Assembly (NCBI GenBank): GCA_046155285.1
Contig: JBJXEA010000027.1
Span: forward strand, 117,038-181,037
DNA: 64,000 nt
Source of the DNA: CAILHX01 sp046155285
Lineage (GTDB): Bacteria; Pseudomonadota; Gammaproteobacteria; Burkholderiales; Methylophilaceae
Direction: 5' to 3'
The position numbers and the translations under genes are program-made. The notes beneath the pieces are model-generated. The model was given only the letters and a program-made list of their open reading frames with translations, was not told the DNA's origin and searched no databases. Of this stretch, positions 27,048 through 36,139 are shown piece after piece; position 1 is the first letter of the stretch, and each line of letters starts with the position of its first letter.

Positions 27048-27761
27048 TCAAGACTCCACTTTCTTCACATTCAATACGATATAAATGACCAACAAGGTCA
27101 ACGCGAAACCAAACCACTGATAGGCGTAGCCCAAGTGCATGGCGATGTTATTGCCCGGCGGCGGCCAGTTGCGCACAAATCCTCCCGCCTCACTCTTGGC
27201 ATCCAAGCGCACCACGAAAGGCTGCACAGCGAACGGCACGGCCTTGAGGTAGCGTGGCAAGTCCAGATTCTGCCAAACTGGCTGCCAGTTTTCATCTTTA
27301 GCGGGCGGCGCTTCCAGCGTAAAAAACCTTGCCGCTGGAAACGCGATATCGCCCTCCACTTCCTGCCTGCCTGACGGCGTATCTATCAGCGGGACTCGTC
27401 TATCCGGCGAACCTTTAATCCAGCCGCGATTCACCAATACAATCGCGCCATCTTCCACCTGCATCGGGGTCAACACATGGTAGCCAACAACAGTGTTATC
27501 CACTTGATTATCCAGCAGAATTTGGTAGCGCGGCTGATACACGCCTGCGAATTTGACGCGGCGATAACGCCAGCTTTCTACGTTCACAATCTTCTGCGGC
27601 AAAGCCACTGGCGCTTGCTTCAGGCTTAATTCGAGTTGCATTTGCAGCGCCTGTTTGGTTTGCGCTTTGCTGTATTGCCACAAGCCAGCCTTGATGCACA
27701 GCGCTGCCGTTAGCATCATGGCGATGGTCATAAACAGACTAGGGCGAAAAATCACCTTCAT
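27048..27761 (-). CDS. SURF1-family cytochrome oxidase assembly protein
   Basis: SURF1/Shy1 proteins help insert heme a into subunit I. The 237 residues have N- and C-terminal membrane helices flanking a periplasmic domain, with the family motifs LDNQVDNTVVGYHVLTP, VLVNRGWI and HLGYAYQWFGFALTLL. It starts the SURF1/SCO-like/ctaA/ctaB/SCO transcription unit and diverges from the DUF2909 gene. Confidence 0.92.
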   Translation of the reverse strand: MKVIFRPSLFMTIAMMLTAALCIKAGLWQYSKAQTKQALQMQLELSLKQAPVALPQKIVNVESWRYRRVKFAGVYQPRYQILLDNQVDNTVVGYHVLTPMQVEDGAIVLVNRGWIKGSPDRRVPLIDTPSGRQEVEGDIAFPAARFFTLEAPPAKDENWQPVWQNLDLPRYLKAVPFAVQPFVVRLDAKSEAGGFVRNWPPPGNNIAMHLGYAYQWFGFALTLLVIYIVLNVKKVES

Positions 27762-27827
27762 ATTGTCAATTGCAATCTGGCGGAGCAGCCCGCATAATCC
27801 TTGACATCATTCACATCAGGGCTTGCC

Positions 27828-28034
27828 ATGTTAATTAAACTTCTCATTGTCATCATGCTATTGCTGATAGGATATAACCTATTTTCTGCCTTGTACTATT
27901 TGATGAAGGGTGACAGCAGCACAAAAACCGTCAAGGCGCTTACTTGGCGTATTTCCTTGTCTCTGGGGCTTTTTTTATTACTGATGCTGGGGTTTTACCT
28001 CGGCGTTATCGGCCAACCCAACCCAACGCCTTAA
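27828..28034 (+). CDS. DUF2909 twin-helix membrane protein
   Basis: A 68-residue protein with two membrane helices around a short basic loop; TVKALTWRISLSLGLFLLL is the recognisable DUF2909 core. The chosen ATG follows AGGG by 8 nt; an upstream in-frame start would add nine residues with no support. It is the only plus-strand gene inside the oxidase cluster, between SURF1 and ctaG. A role in oxidase assembly is suggested by repeated co-location only. Confidence 0.82.
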   Translation: MLIKLLIVIMLLLIGYNLFSALYYLMKGDSSTKTVKALTWRISLSLGLFLLLMLGFYLGVIGQPNPTP

Positions 28035-28036
28035 GC

Positions 28037-28597
28037 TTAATTAGTCCCCGTTTGTTTCACTTGGTTAGCAGGGCCGTTGTAAAACGCATACGACAAAGTC
28101 ACGGTATGCACGTCCTCCGGCAAATCGGTCTTGACGTAAAACATCACCGGCATTTCACGGCTCTCACCCGCTTTCAGAGTCTGCTGCTTGAAGCAAAAAC
28201 ATTCAATTTTCTTGAAATAGAGCGCAGCTAATTCTGGCGTAACACTAGGCACGGCAACGCCCATCACCCCTGCATCCGCGTTATTTTTGGCCACATAGCT
28301 GGTGAGATTCATCTCCCCTGGATGCACGCGCATGCTGTCTTGCTTGGGGTGAAAGCTCCAATCCAAGCCGGGCATAGTGTTGCCGGTAAACAGCACAGTG
28401 ACCCAGCGTGTTTTATCTATCTTTTGTCCACCAGACATCAAAGTAGCGGTGCTATCCGCGCGGCCATTCAGGCCGAATTTCTTACACATCACGTCATAGA
28501 TAGGCGCTATGGCGAAGCCGAACAATAGTCCAGCCAGCACAATCATGCTCAATTTCCACGCCAATCGCTTATTCGAGCTTGCAAGACCTAATTTCAT
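28037..28597 (-). CDS. ctaG: Cytochrome c oxidase assembly protein CtaG (Cox11)
   Basis: Copper chaperone for the CuB site of subunit I. The 186 residues have one N-terminal membrane anchor and a periplasmic immunoglobulin-like domain with the copper-binding ECFCFKQQTL (CxC pair). PVMFYVKTDLPEDVHTVTLSY is the typical C-terminal strand. Overlaps the upstream 37-residue ORF by ATGA. Confidence 0.94.
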   Translation of the reverse strand: MKLGLASSNKRLAWKLSMIVLAGLLFGFAIAPIYDVMCKKFGLNGRADSTATLMSGGQKIDKTRWVTVLFTGNTMPGLDWSFHPKQDSMRVHPGEMNLTSYVAKNNADAGVMGVAVPSVTPELAALYFKKIECFCFKQQTLKAGESREMPVMFYVKTDLPEDVHTVTLSYAFYNGPANQVKQTGTN

Positions 28598-28707
28598 TTA
28601 CCTAATCCATAAAAAATGGAAGTGACGTATAAAATCAACGCCAATATGCCTATTGCCCAGCCCACCAGCAAGTTTTTGCGGCGTTGTTTCTGATTATCTT
28701 GTTCCAT
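28594..28707 (-). CDS. Cytochrome oxidase small assembly protein (37 aa)
   Basis: A 37-codon gene: a positively charged start (MEQDNQKQRRKNLL) followed by one membrane helix (WAIGILALILYVTSIFYG). Its stop overlaps the ctaG start (ATGA), which strongly supports translation. Very small one-helix proteins are known at this place, between the oxidase genes and ctaG, in betaproteobacteria and are annotated as oxidase small assembly proteins. The molecular role is unproven. Confidence 0.8.
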   Translation of the reverse strand: MEQDNQKQRRKNLLVGWAIGILALILYVTSIFYGLGK

Positions 28708-28718
28708 ATTTATCTTCT

Positions 28719-29195
28719 CTATTTGTAGGGCGTGCCGATACGTTGGTGTAACTGTTTGGCCAAAAGTTCACGCTGTTTTTTGGTCAAATAGCGCCCGATT
28801 TCAATTTCCTTGCCATGGGAAAGCAACCCTAAACACAATTCCCCATTTGGCAACTCATGCCGCACCAGTTTTGCCCAATAAGGATTAAGTACGAACTGAC
28901 TGAGTTGCTGCCCAGTGCGCCGCTCTATCACCAGGCTATCGCCTTCTATACTGATACTTTCATAGTCATCCGCGTGGCTATTAACATGATAAAACGCAAA
29001 TCCCAACGCGAAAATTTCCAACCCCACAAACGGTAGCACCAACCACGCGCCCAACATGGCAAAGCCAGCTGCAATGCAGCATGGAATCACCGTCAACAGC
29101 GCAACCACTCTAACTTTACCCGAAGAGCCTAGCGAACAATTAGGCTTACAGACGGCTTTGTAGCTGGCGCTAGCGTCTACCACGGACAAGGTCAT
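28719..29195 (-). CDS. DUF2244 integral membrane protein
   Basis: A 158-residue protein with two central membrane helices (VVALLTVIPCCIAAGFAML, then WLVLPFVGLEIFALGFAFYH) followed by a soluble part containing SISIEGDSLVIERRTG and NPYWAKLVRH, as in DUF2244. The ATG after GGGGGAG was chosen; a TTG 30 nt upstream is the alternative. It lies between coxC and the small assembly protein gene, its usual neighbourhood; function unknown. Confidence 0.82.
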   Translation of the reverse strand: MTLSVVDASASYKAVCKPNCSLGSSGKVRVVALLTVIPCCIAAGFAMLGAWLVLPFVGLEIFALGFAFYHVNSHADDYESISIEGDSLVIERRTGQQLSQFVLNPYWAKLVRHELPNGELCLGLLSHGKEIEIGRYLTKKQRELLAKQLHQRIGTPYK

Positions 29196-29272
29196 GACTC
29201 CCCCGTTTCGCAAGCTTAAAAACAAAACGCCACAGGTACAGCCCTGTGGCGTTAGGTGAATCTAATTTACGG

Positions 29273-30100
29273 TTATAGCCAGTACACGAAAATGAACAGG
29301 AATAACCACACTACGTCCACAAAATGCCAGTACCAAGCCACCGCTTCAAAACCGAAGTGATTATGCGCATCAAAATGTCCGCTACGCACGCGTAGCAAAA
29401 TGATGGTCAGCATGATGGCCCCCATCGTTACGTGCAAGCCGTGGAAGCCAGTCAGCATGTAAAAGGTTGCACCATAAATGCCAGACTTAATGGTGAAGAC
29501 ATTTTCTGCGTATTCATGCGCTTGCAGAAACACGAAAGCAAAACCCAACGCAATAGTCAAAATCAAACCTATAGTGAGCTGTTTGCGATTATTTTTCATC
29601 AAACCCCAGTGCGCCCAAGTCAGGGTTGCGCCAGATGTTAACAGCAATAAGGTATTGATCGCTGGCAGACCCCAAGGCCCAATAGTTCCCTCTAACAATA
29701 GCTTAGGGCCAGCACTAGGCCACGTAGCGGCAAATCCAGGCCACAACAGTTGAGCATCAGCCAACCAATGCAAAGACACATTGCGAGCGTAGAACAAGGC
29801 GCCAAAGAAGCCAAAGAAGAACATGACTTCTGAGAAAATGAACCAGCCCATACCCCAGCGGAAGGAAAGGTCAACTTGCTTGTTATAGAACTTGCTCACG
29901 CTTTCCTTGATGACTTCGCTGAACCAACCAAATAACAGGTAGGCCAGCACCAAGCCGCCAGCAATCATGACGGGCTTGCCCACGGCGATGCTGTTCAGCG
30001 CCATGGTGAATCCGCCAGCCAATAAAAACAGGGCAACTGACGCTATCAGCGGCCAAAATGAAGGGCCGGGCAAATAATAATTTTTTGTACTCTGACTCAT
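29273..30100 (-). CDS. ctaE: Cytochrome c oxidase subunit III
   Basis: Membrane subunit of the aa3-type oxidase that stabilises subunit I and proton uptake. The 275 residues form seven helices; FFGFFGALFYARN, TLLLLTSGATLTWAHWGL and GFHGLHVTMGAIML are family motifs, as is the C-terminal AVAWYWHFVDVVWLFLF. It ends 48 nt after the DUF2244 side and follows ctaD by 39 nt. Confidence 0.96.
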   Translation of the reverse strand: MSQSTKNYYLPGPSFWPLIASVALFLLAGGFTMALNSIAVGKPVMIAGGLVLAYLLFGWFSEVIKESVSKFYNKQVDLSFRWGMGWFIFSEVMFFFGFFGALFYARNVSLHWLADAQLLWPGFAATWPSAGPKLLLEGTIGPWGLPAINTLLLLTSGATLTWAHWGLMKNNRKQLTIGLILTIALGFAFVFLQAHEYAENVFTIKSGIYGATFYMLTGFHGLHVTMGAIMLTIILLRVRSGHFDAHNHFGFEAVAWYWHFVDVVWLFLFIFVYWL

Positions 30101-30139
30101 GTTTGCTCCTAATTAGTTTGCTTAAGCTTTATTTCAGCT

Positions 30140-31726
30140 TTATTTAACAACTGGCGGGGTTTCAAAGGTGTGGAACGGTGCGGGTGATGGCACAGTCCAC
30201 TCCAAGCCATGTGCACCTTCCCATGGGTTAGCCGCTGCTTTTTCACCGCCCTTGATGCACTTAATCACCACATACAGGAACAACAACTGACTCAAGCCCA
30301 GAACGAATGCGCCGTATGAGGAAATCATGTTGAAGTCAGCAAACTGTTGCGGATAGTCAGGAACGCGACGTGGCATACCGGCCAATCCAGTGAAGTGCAT
30401 CGGGAAGAAAGTCACATTGAAAGCGATCGTCGTCAGCCAGAAATGCCACTTACCCAAGGTTTCGTCGTACATATGACCAGTCCACTTAGGTAGCCAGTAG
30501 TACACGCCGCCCATGATGGACATCGCCGCACCGGAGAACAGCACATAGTGGAAGTGCGCCACCACGTAATAGGTATCTTGCAATTGGATGTCCACTGGCA
30601 GAATCGCGCATACCAAGCCGCTGAAACCACCGATGGTGAATAAGAACACTACAGCCACCGAGAACAGCATCGGCGTTTCGAAGGTCATGGAACCCTTCCA
30701 CATAGTAGCCAACCAGTTAAACACTTTTACGCCGGTCGGTACGGAAATCAGCATGGTGCTGTACATAAAGAACAGCTGACCAGCGACTGGCATGCCGGTG
30801 GTAAACATGTGGTGAGCCCATACCACGAAAGACAGTACCGCAATCGCAGAGGTGGCATACACCATCGAAGCGTAACCAAATAGTGGCTTACGTGAGAAGG
30901 TAGGGATGATGGTGGACAGGATGCCGAAAGCCGGCAGAATCATGATGTACACCTCTGGATGCCCGAAGAACCAGAATACGTGCTGGAACAACACTGGGTC
31001 ACCGCCACCAGCGGCATTAAAGAAGTGCGTACCAAAGTGGCGATCGGTGATCAGCATAGTCAAAGCACCTGCCAACACCGGCATTGCAGCAATCAGCAAA
31101 TAAGCGGTAATCAGCCACGTCCACACAAACATCGGCATCTTCATCAGCGTCATGCCAGGGGCGCGCATATTGAAGATGGTGGTGATGATGTTGATAGAGC
31201 CGACAATCGAAGACACACCCAAGATATGCAGCGCAAACACGCTCATGTCAATTGAGATTCCACCTTGCACTGAGAGTGGCGGATACATCGTCCAACCGCC
31301 AGCAGCAGCACCACCAGGAACGAATATTGAGCCCACCAGCAGAATCGCCGCAGGAATCAGCAACCAAAAACTCATGTTATTGAGTCGTGGGAACGCCATA
31401 TCCGGCGCACCTATCATCAGCGGCACTTGCCAGTTAGCAAAGCCCACGAAGGCCGGCATAATCGCACCGAAAATCATGATCAAGCCATGCAGCGTGGTCA
31501 ATTGATTAAATACTTCAGGTTGCACAAACTGTAAGCCTGGCTGAAACAGCTCAGCGCGAATCAGCATGGCCAGTGCGCCTGCGAACAGGAACATGGTGAA
31601 GCTGAACCACAGGTACATAGTGCCAATGTCTTTATGGTTGGTAGACTTAACCCAACGCATTAGCCCGGTAGGGTGACCATGGCTATCGTGTCCGTGGTCA
31701 TCGTGTTTTGCGGTTGCGGTACTCAT
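30140..31726 (-). CDS. ctaD: Cytochrome c oxidase subunit I (aa3-type)
   Basis: Catalytic heme-copper subunit reducing oxygen to water and pumping protons. The 528 residues form 12 helices. Visible are the low-spin heme His in TLHGLIMIF, the CuB site with the cross-linked His-Tyr in GHPEVYIMILP, the paired HH in WAHHMFTTG and the heme a3/a ligands in VVAHFHYVL. A His-rich N-terminus (KHDDHGHDSHGH) precedes the core. The ATG after AAGGAG was chosen; a TTG codon directly before it is less likely. Confidence 0.97.
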   Translation of the reverse strand: MSTATAKHDDHGHDSHGHPTGLMRWVKSTNHKDIGTMYLWFSFTMFLFAGALAMLIRAELFQPGLQFVQPEVFNQLTTLHGLIMIFGAIMPAFVGFANWQVPLMIGAPDMAFPRLNNMSFWLLIPAAILLVGSIFVPGGAAAGGWTMYPPLSVQGGISIDMSVFALHILGVSSIVGSINIITTIFNMRAPGMTLMKMPMFVWTWLITAYLLIAAMPVLAGALTMLITDRHFGTHFFNAAGGGDPVLFQHVFWFFGHPEVYIMILPAFGILSTIIPTFSRKPLFGYASMVYATSAIAVLSFVVWAHHMFTTGMPVAGQLFFMYSTMLISVPTGVKVFNWLATMWKGSMTFETPMLFSVAVVFLFTIGGFSGLVCAILPVDIQLQDTYYVVAHFHYVLFSGAAMSIMGGVYYWLPKWTGHMYDETLGKWHFWLTTIAFNVTFFPMHFTGLAGMPRRVPDYPQQFADFNMISSYGAFVLGLSQLLFLYVVIKCIKGGEKAAANPWEGAHGLEWTVPSPAPFHTFETPPVVK

Positions 31727-31774
31727 CAATTTCTCCTTAAAACTACAACGTGTTCAAATCTAATCGTAAATGTC

Positions 31775-32884
31775 TTAGCGTGCAGCCTTGACCTGAGCTG
31801 GTTGCAGCACGTCACCGACCGAATTACCAAGCCCGTTACGCTCATAGGTAACGACAGAAGCAATCTCCACATCGTTCAACAACTCCTTCCAATGTGGCAT
31901 CACATTCTTACCGTTCAGAACAATATGCAGATGGTCAGCAATCGGACCAGTAGCAATCTTGCCTCCAGTCAACGCCGGGAATGCCGGCGGCAGACCAGCG
32001 CCGTTAGCTTGGTGGCAAGCTGCACAGTTCTTCTCGTAAACTGTTTTACCATTAGCTATCAGATCTTCTTTAGTCCATTCTTTTTCTCCGCTCTTAGCAG
32101 CGTCAGCAGCAGCGGCTTTCTTGGCTTCAATCCATGCGTTGTACTTGTCTTCCGCCATGGCTTCAACCACGATAGGCATAAAGCCGTGGTTCTTACCACA
32201 CAACTCAGAACATTGACCGCGATAAGTACCCGGCACATCCGCTCTAAACCAGGTCTCTTTAATAAAGCCGGGGATTGCATCCTGCTTAACACCAAAGGAA
32301 GGCACAGACCACGCATGAATCACGTCGTTGGCGGTCAGTAGCACACGCACTTTCTTGCCTACAGGCACCACCATAGGATTATCTACTTCAAATAAGTAGT
32401 TCTCACCTTTAGGCGCGTTACCAGTAATTTGATCTTGAGGGGTGGTCAGGTTGCTGATGAAGCGTACATCCTTACCTAAGTATTCGTATTCCCACTTCCA
32501 CTGATGCCCGGTAACCTTCACCGTCATGTCAGCTTCGCGTGTGTCCTTCATCGCCAGAATGGTTTTAGTCGCAGGAATCGCCATGCCAGCCAGAATCAGC
32601 GCCGGAATGATGGTCCATACAATTTCTAACAGATGATGCTCATGGAACTGAACCGCTTTATGCCCCACCGACTTGCGGTGTTTGTACAGGGAGTAAAACA
32701 TGACACCAAATACCACCACAAAAATCACAGCGCACACATACAGAATAAGCATGTGCAAGTCGTAAATCTGTCTAGCAATTTCGGTGACCGGCGCTCTCAG
32801 ATTAAGCTCGTAAGCCGCCTCTGCACTGCCAGCAAGGAATGATAAAAACACTGCGCAAAAAGAGAGAATGGTTCTCTTATTCAT
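31775..32884 (-). CDS. ctaC: Cytochrome c oxidase subunit II fused to cytochrome c (caa3-type)
   Basis: Receives electrons and passes them through CuA. From MNKRTILSF the product is 369 residues: signal peptide (to about 23), two membrane helices, a CuA cupredoxin domain with CSELCGKNHGFMP and the Trp-rich GHQWKWEYEY, then a C-terminal cytochrome c domain (heme motif NCAACH, Met in KNVMPHW). The fusion defines a caa3-like subunit. A longer start 96 nt upstream is rejected because it would bury the signal peptide. Confidence 0.95.
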   Translation of the reverse strand: MNKRTILSFCAVFLSFLAGSAEAAYELNLRAPVTEIARQIYDLHMLILYVCAVIFVVVFGVMFYSLYKHRKSVGHKAVQFHEHHLLEIVWTIIPALILAGMAIPATKTILAMKDTREADMTVKVTGHQWKWEYEYLGKDVRFISNLTTPQDQITGNAPKGENYLFEVDNPMVVPVGKKVRVLLTANDVIHAWSVPSFGVKQDAIPGFIKETWFRADVPGTYRGQCSELCGKNHGFMPIVVEAMAEDKYNAWIEAKKAAAADAAKSGEKEWTKEDLIANGKTVYEKNCAACHQANGAGLPPAFPALTGGKIATGPIADHLHIVLNGKNVMPHWKELLNDVEIASVVTYERNGLGNSVGDVLQPAQVKAAR

Positions 32885-33207
32885 GACTAAACCCACCCCA
32901 ATGTAAATAGTTTGGCATCCACCAGCAGCATTAAAACTCCGCGTCTGATTGACGCTAAAAGAAAGAAGCCACAGTGGCATGGTATTGATTGATAGTGCAA
33001 TAACTAGGTTTTTATTACTTCCTCAACCCTTGTACGACGGCACTCACCAACCAAAAAAACTGCGACCAACTGTCGCAGTGGGCGAAATTTAGCATAATGA
33101 AATTTGGAAGACAAGCCTCTTGTGCGTCTTATGCGGCTTCCTGTATCCATGCTTCAAAGGTTACAATTGCGCTTTAGTCACTAAACTTACAGCAAGGAAA
33201 CTACAAG
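32885..33207. other. 323-nt divergent regulatory spacer between ctaC and ilvE
   Basis: No gene is seen here. The minus strand offers a possible sigma-70 promoter for the oxidase operon (TTGAGG, 17 nt, TTATTG, near 33000) and a small hairpin GCGTC/GACGC (32941-32955). A terminator-shaped hairpin stands alone in the middle (listed separately). The right end must contain the ilvE promoter. Confidence 0.5.
33053..33079 (-). terminator. Orphan terminator-shaped hairpin upstream of the oxidase operon
   Basis: A perfect 8-bp stem (ACTGCGAC/GTCGCAGT, 5-nt loop) is followed on the minus strand by seven T residues. No minus-strand gene lies upstream of it; ilvE is on the other strand. It could end a short leader or small RNA starting between here and ilvE. 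Confidence 0.6.
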
Positions 33208-34128
33208 ATGTCTATGGCCGATCGTGATGGTGTCATTTGGTATGACGGCAAAATGGTGCCTTGGCGCGATGCCACCACCCACGTGCTCACGCACACCCTG
33301 CACTACGGCATGGGCGTGTTTGAAGGCGTGCGTGCTTACAAAACCGAAAAAGGCACAGCGATTTTCCGTCTGCAAGAACATACCGACCGCCTGTTGCGCT
33401 CCGCGCACATCCTCGGCATGAAAATTCCCTTCGACAAAAAAACCTTGATGGAAGCGCAAAAAACTTCAGTACGCGAGAACAATCTAGAGTCAGGCTACCT
33501 GCGCCCAATGGCCTTTTACGGCTCCGAAGCCATGGGCATCGCCGCCAAAACGCTATCAGTACACGTCATCGTCGCCGCTTGGAGCTGGGGTACTTATTTG
33601 GGAAAAGAAGCTTTGGAGAACGGCATCCGCGTCAAAACCTCATCGTTCGCGCGTCACCATGTCAACGTGACTATGTGTAAAGCCAAGGCCAACGGCAACT
33701 ACATGAATAGCATTCTGGCGCATCAAGAAGCCGCTCAAGATGGCTATGACGAGGCGCTGTTGCTGGATGTGGACGGTTTCGTCGCCGAAGGTGCGGGTGA
33801 AAACATCTTCATCATCCGCAACGGCAAGCTAATCACCCCAGATCTGACCTCCGCACTAGAAGGCATCACCCGCGACACCATCATGCAGCTGGCGGGCGAA
33901 CTGAACCTCACCATCATCGAAAAACGCATCACCCGCGATGAAGTGTATTCCGCCGACGAAGCGTTCTTCACCGGCACCGCGGCTGAAGTGACACCTATCC
34001 GCGAGCTGGATAACCGCGCCATAGGCAAAGGCACGCGCGGCCCGATCACCGAGAAATTGCAAAGCCTATTCTTTGACGCAGTCACCGGAAAATCACCGCG
34101 CCACCAAAGCTGGTTGACCCTGGTTTAG
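33208..34128 (+). CDS. ilvE: Branched-chain amino acid aminotransferase
   Basis: PLP enzyme making leucine, isoleucine and valine from their keto acids. The 306 residues are a fold-type IV transaminase with THTLHYGMGVFEGVRAY, PLP Lys160 in CKAKANGNYMNS and EGAGENIFIIRNG with phosphate-binding GITRDTI. AAGGAA precedes the ATG. The zinc-finger gene follows after 12 nt as a probable second gene. Confidence 0.97.
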   Translation: MSMADRDGVIWYDGKMVPWRDATTHVLTHTLHYGMGVFEGVRAYKTEKGTAIFRLQEHTDRLLRSAHILGMKIPFDKKTLMEAQKTSVRENNLESGYLRPMAFYGSEAMGIAAKTLSVHVIVAAWSWGTYLGKEALENGIRVKTSSFARHHVNVTMCKAKANGNYMNSILAHQEAAQDGYDEALLLDVDGFVAEGAGENIFIIRNGKLITPDLTSALEGITRDTIMQLAGELNLTIIEKRITRDEVYSADEAFFTGTAAEVTPIRELDNRAIGKGTRGPITEKLQSLFFDAVTGKSPRHQSWLTLV

Positions 34129-34140
34129 GAGACAAGAAAA

Positions 34141-34332
34141 ATGGCACAAGACACACGCGAGATCGAAGTCACAGCGAAAGACCTTCCGCTACACTGCCCC
34201 ACAAAAGAAGTCGCGCTGTGGGCTTCGCATCCGCGCGTATTTTTGGATATTGCGGATAGCGGGCTTGCTATGTGTCCATATTGCGGAACTAAATACAGAT
34301 TAAAGGCAGGCGAAACGGTGGGGCATCATTAA
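34141..34332 (+). CDS. CHCC-type zinc-finger protein
   Basis: A 63-residue protein with the metal ligands C19, H30, C45 and C48 (LHCP, SHPRVFLDI, MCPYCGTKY). This is the zf-CHCC pattern shared with the NDUFS6-like complex I subunit family. It is the usual partner downstream of ilvE in betaproteobacteria. An AGGAG-like box (GGAGACAAG) lies in front. Molecular role unknown. Confidence 0.88.
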   Translation: MAQDTREIEVTAKDLPLHCPTKEVALWASHPRVFLDIADSGLAMCPYCGTKYRLKAGETVGHH

Positions 34333-34518
34333 GAATAACAACGCCCACTTTTCGCATGCATAGTTTAATTCTTGATAAGTGCGGCATCTTTTTGATGACT
34401 ACTGCATAACACCTCACAGCGACCATACCGAAAAAGGTCATTCGTGCCAGAAAAATATTCTCAAACATGCCGCGCCAAACAGGATGGACATAGTCTCGTT
34501 TATGCAGGCTAATCATTT

Positions 34519-34546
34519 AGAACCTCGGCGGAATTCTGCGGTCAGA
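34519..34546 (+). promoter_or_regulatory. RpoE/ECF-like promoter before the lipid cluster
   Basis: AGAACCT, a 15-nt spacer, then GTCAGA resembles the extracytoplasmic sigma-E consensus (GGAACTT, about 15 nt, GTCTAA). It would start a transcript about 25 nt before the first methyltransferase codon. Single-site match only. Confidence 0.35.
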
Positions 34547-34577
34547 AACTTAAGTTTTTTCCTTTAAGGACTCTCAA

Positions 34578-35621
34578 TTGCAAGTCACCCAACTCGCCAT
34601 CAATTGGTCAGAGCGAGGCTTAGTGCCAGACTCCGCCATTCGCGCTGGCATCCGCCGTTTGTTAAAACAACGTTTGAAAGACATCGAAACTGATGATTGC
34701 GAAGCAGCGATGCTGTTGCAGCAAAGTTTTTGTTTGGCGATGAATTCATCTCCTATCGCCTTAGTGCCAGATCTGGCCAATGCTCAACATTACGAAGTCC
34801 CTGCTGAATTTTTTGCCTACTGCTTGGGTAGTCATCGCAAATACAGTTCTTGTTATTGGGATGCCGAAACTAAAACGTTGGACGACGCAGAAGCGCTGGC
34901 GCTTTCACTCACCTGTCAGCATGCCGACCTGCAAGATGGGCAAAAAATTTTGGAGTTAGGCTGCGGTTGGGGTTCACTTACTTTATGGATGGCGGCACAT
35001 TATCCACAAAGCCATATCACTGCGGTATCTAACTCCAATTCGCAGCGTCAATACATTCTGAATGAAGCCGCCAAACGTGGCTTGAGTAATTTGCAAGTCA
35101 TCACACAAGACATGAATCATTTCCAGCCTGAAGGGCATTTTGAGCGCATTGTGTCAGTCGAAATGTTTGAACACATGCGCAACTATCGTGACCTGTTTGC
35201 GAGGCTTAAAAGCTGGCTGATTCCCGGCGGACAGTTTTTCATGCACATTTTTTGCCACCGTTCAACCCCATACCCCTTTGAAGTGATAGGTGAGGATGAT
35301 TGGATGAGCGAGCATTTTTTCTCCGGCGGCATGATGCCAAGTGATGACTTGCCACTACGTTTTCAACAGGATTTGCAACTGGTGAACCAGTGGCGCTGGG
35401 ATGGCACGCACTATGAAAAAACAGCGAATGCTTGGCTTGAGAATATAGATAAACAAGCAGCAGAAACAAATCACGTTCTGGCAAACACTTATGGCGAGGC
35501 CAATGTAGAGATGTGGCGTAATCGCTGGCGCATCTTTTTTATGTCCTGCGCCGAATTGTTTGGCTATGCAAAAGGTCAAGAATGGTGGGTGAGCCATTAT
35601 TTGTTTAAGCGAGCGAGTTGA
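34578..35621 (+). CDS. CFA-synthase-like SAM-dependent methyltransferase
   Basis: Class I methyltransferase, 347 residues, with motif I ILELGCGWGSLTLW (about 123-136), SNSNSQRQYI and SVEMFEHMRNY, close to cyclopropane-fatty-acid synthase. It lacks the long N-terminal lipid-binding domain seen in Cfa, and NPxx elements differ (HIFCHRSTPYPFE), so the product may be a methylated or other modified acyl chain. It starts with TTG after a good AAGGA box. First gene of the nine-gene cluster; its stop overlaps the next start. Confidence 0.8.
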   Translation: MQVTQLAINWSERGLVPDSAIRAGIRRLLKQRLKDIETDDCEAAMLLQQSFCLAMNSSPIALVPDLANAQHYEVPAEFFAYCLGSHRKYSSCYWDAETKTLDDAEALALSLTCQHADLQDGQKILELGCGWGSLTLWMAAHYPQSHITAVSNSNSQRQYILNEAAKRGLSNLQVITQDMNHFQPEGHFERIVSVEMFEHMRNYRDLFARLKSWLIPGGQFFMHIFCHRSTPYPFEVIGEDDWMSEHFFSGGMMPSDDLPLRFQQDLQLVNQWRWDGTHYEKTANAWLENIDKQAAETNHVLANTYGEANVEMWRNRWRIFFMSCAELFGYAKGQEWWVSHYLFKRAS

Positions 35622-36139
35622 AGGTGACTCAGGTCATTAAAAACATCGCTGCGTTTCAAGTAGGTTGGTTTGCTTGCGTATTGGGTGGCGCACACGGGCT
35701 ACCTTGGCTAGGATTGGTGATAGCGGCGCTAGTGCTGACATTGCACTTGTTTCACGCGCATCAACCACGCCAAGAGTTGTATTTGTTGATTTGGGTATTC
35801 TTGCTCGGCGTTCTATTTGACAGTGTGCTGCTAAATTTGGGCTGGATAGTTTTCCCTCACGACGGACTCGGCATTCTGCCGCCGTTATGGATGCTCACAC
35901 TTTGGTTGTTATTTGCTACTACGCTCAATGTCAGCTTACGCTGGATGCGCGGCAGAGCTTGGCTGGCAGCGCTGTTCGGCTTAATCGGTGGGCCTATGGC
36001 GTATTGGGGTGGCAGCGGTTTAGGCGCCTTGCAACTCGCTGCACCATTGCCAATGACAATCGCGCTGGCATTAGGCTGGGCAGTGTTAATGCCGTTATTC
36101 TTTAAGCTTTCTACCCGCTATGACGGATTTGCAAAATGA
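35618..36139 (+). CDS. DUF2878 membrane protein
   Basis: A 173-residue inner-membrane protein with about six short hydrophobic helices; PRQELYLLIWVFLLGVLFDS and GGPMAYWGGSGLGALQL are the DUF2878 core as I recognise it. It starts with TTG (or GTG six bases later) overlapping the preceding stop, and its own stop overlaps the next ATG. Function unknown; members travel with DUF1295 and CFA-type genes. Confidence 0.75.
   Translation: MKVTQVIKNIAAFQVGWFACVLGGAHGLPWLGLVIAALVLTLHLFHAHQPRQELYLLIWVFLLGVLFDSVLLNLGWIVFPHDGLGILPPLWMLTLWLLFATTLNVSLRWMRGRAWLAALFGLIGGPMAYWGGSGLGALQLAAPLPMTIALALGWAVLMPLFFKLSTRYDGFAK

Noticed and set aside
31673..32341. 222-codon plus-strand frame across ctaD/ctaC
   Set aside because: Antisense to well-conserved oxidase genes; no family features.
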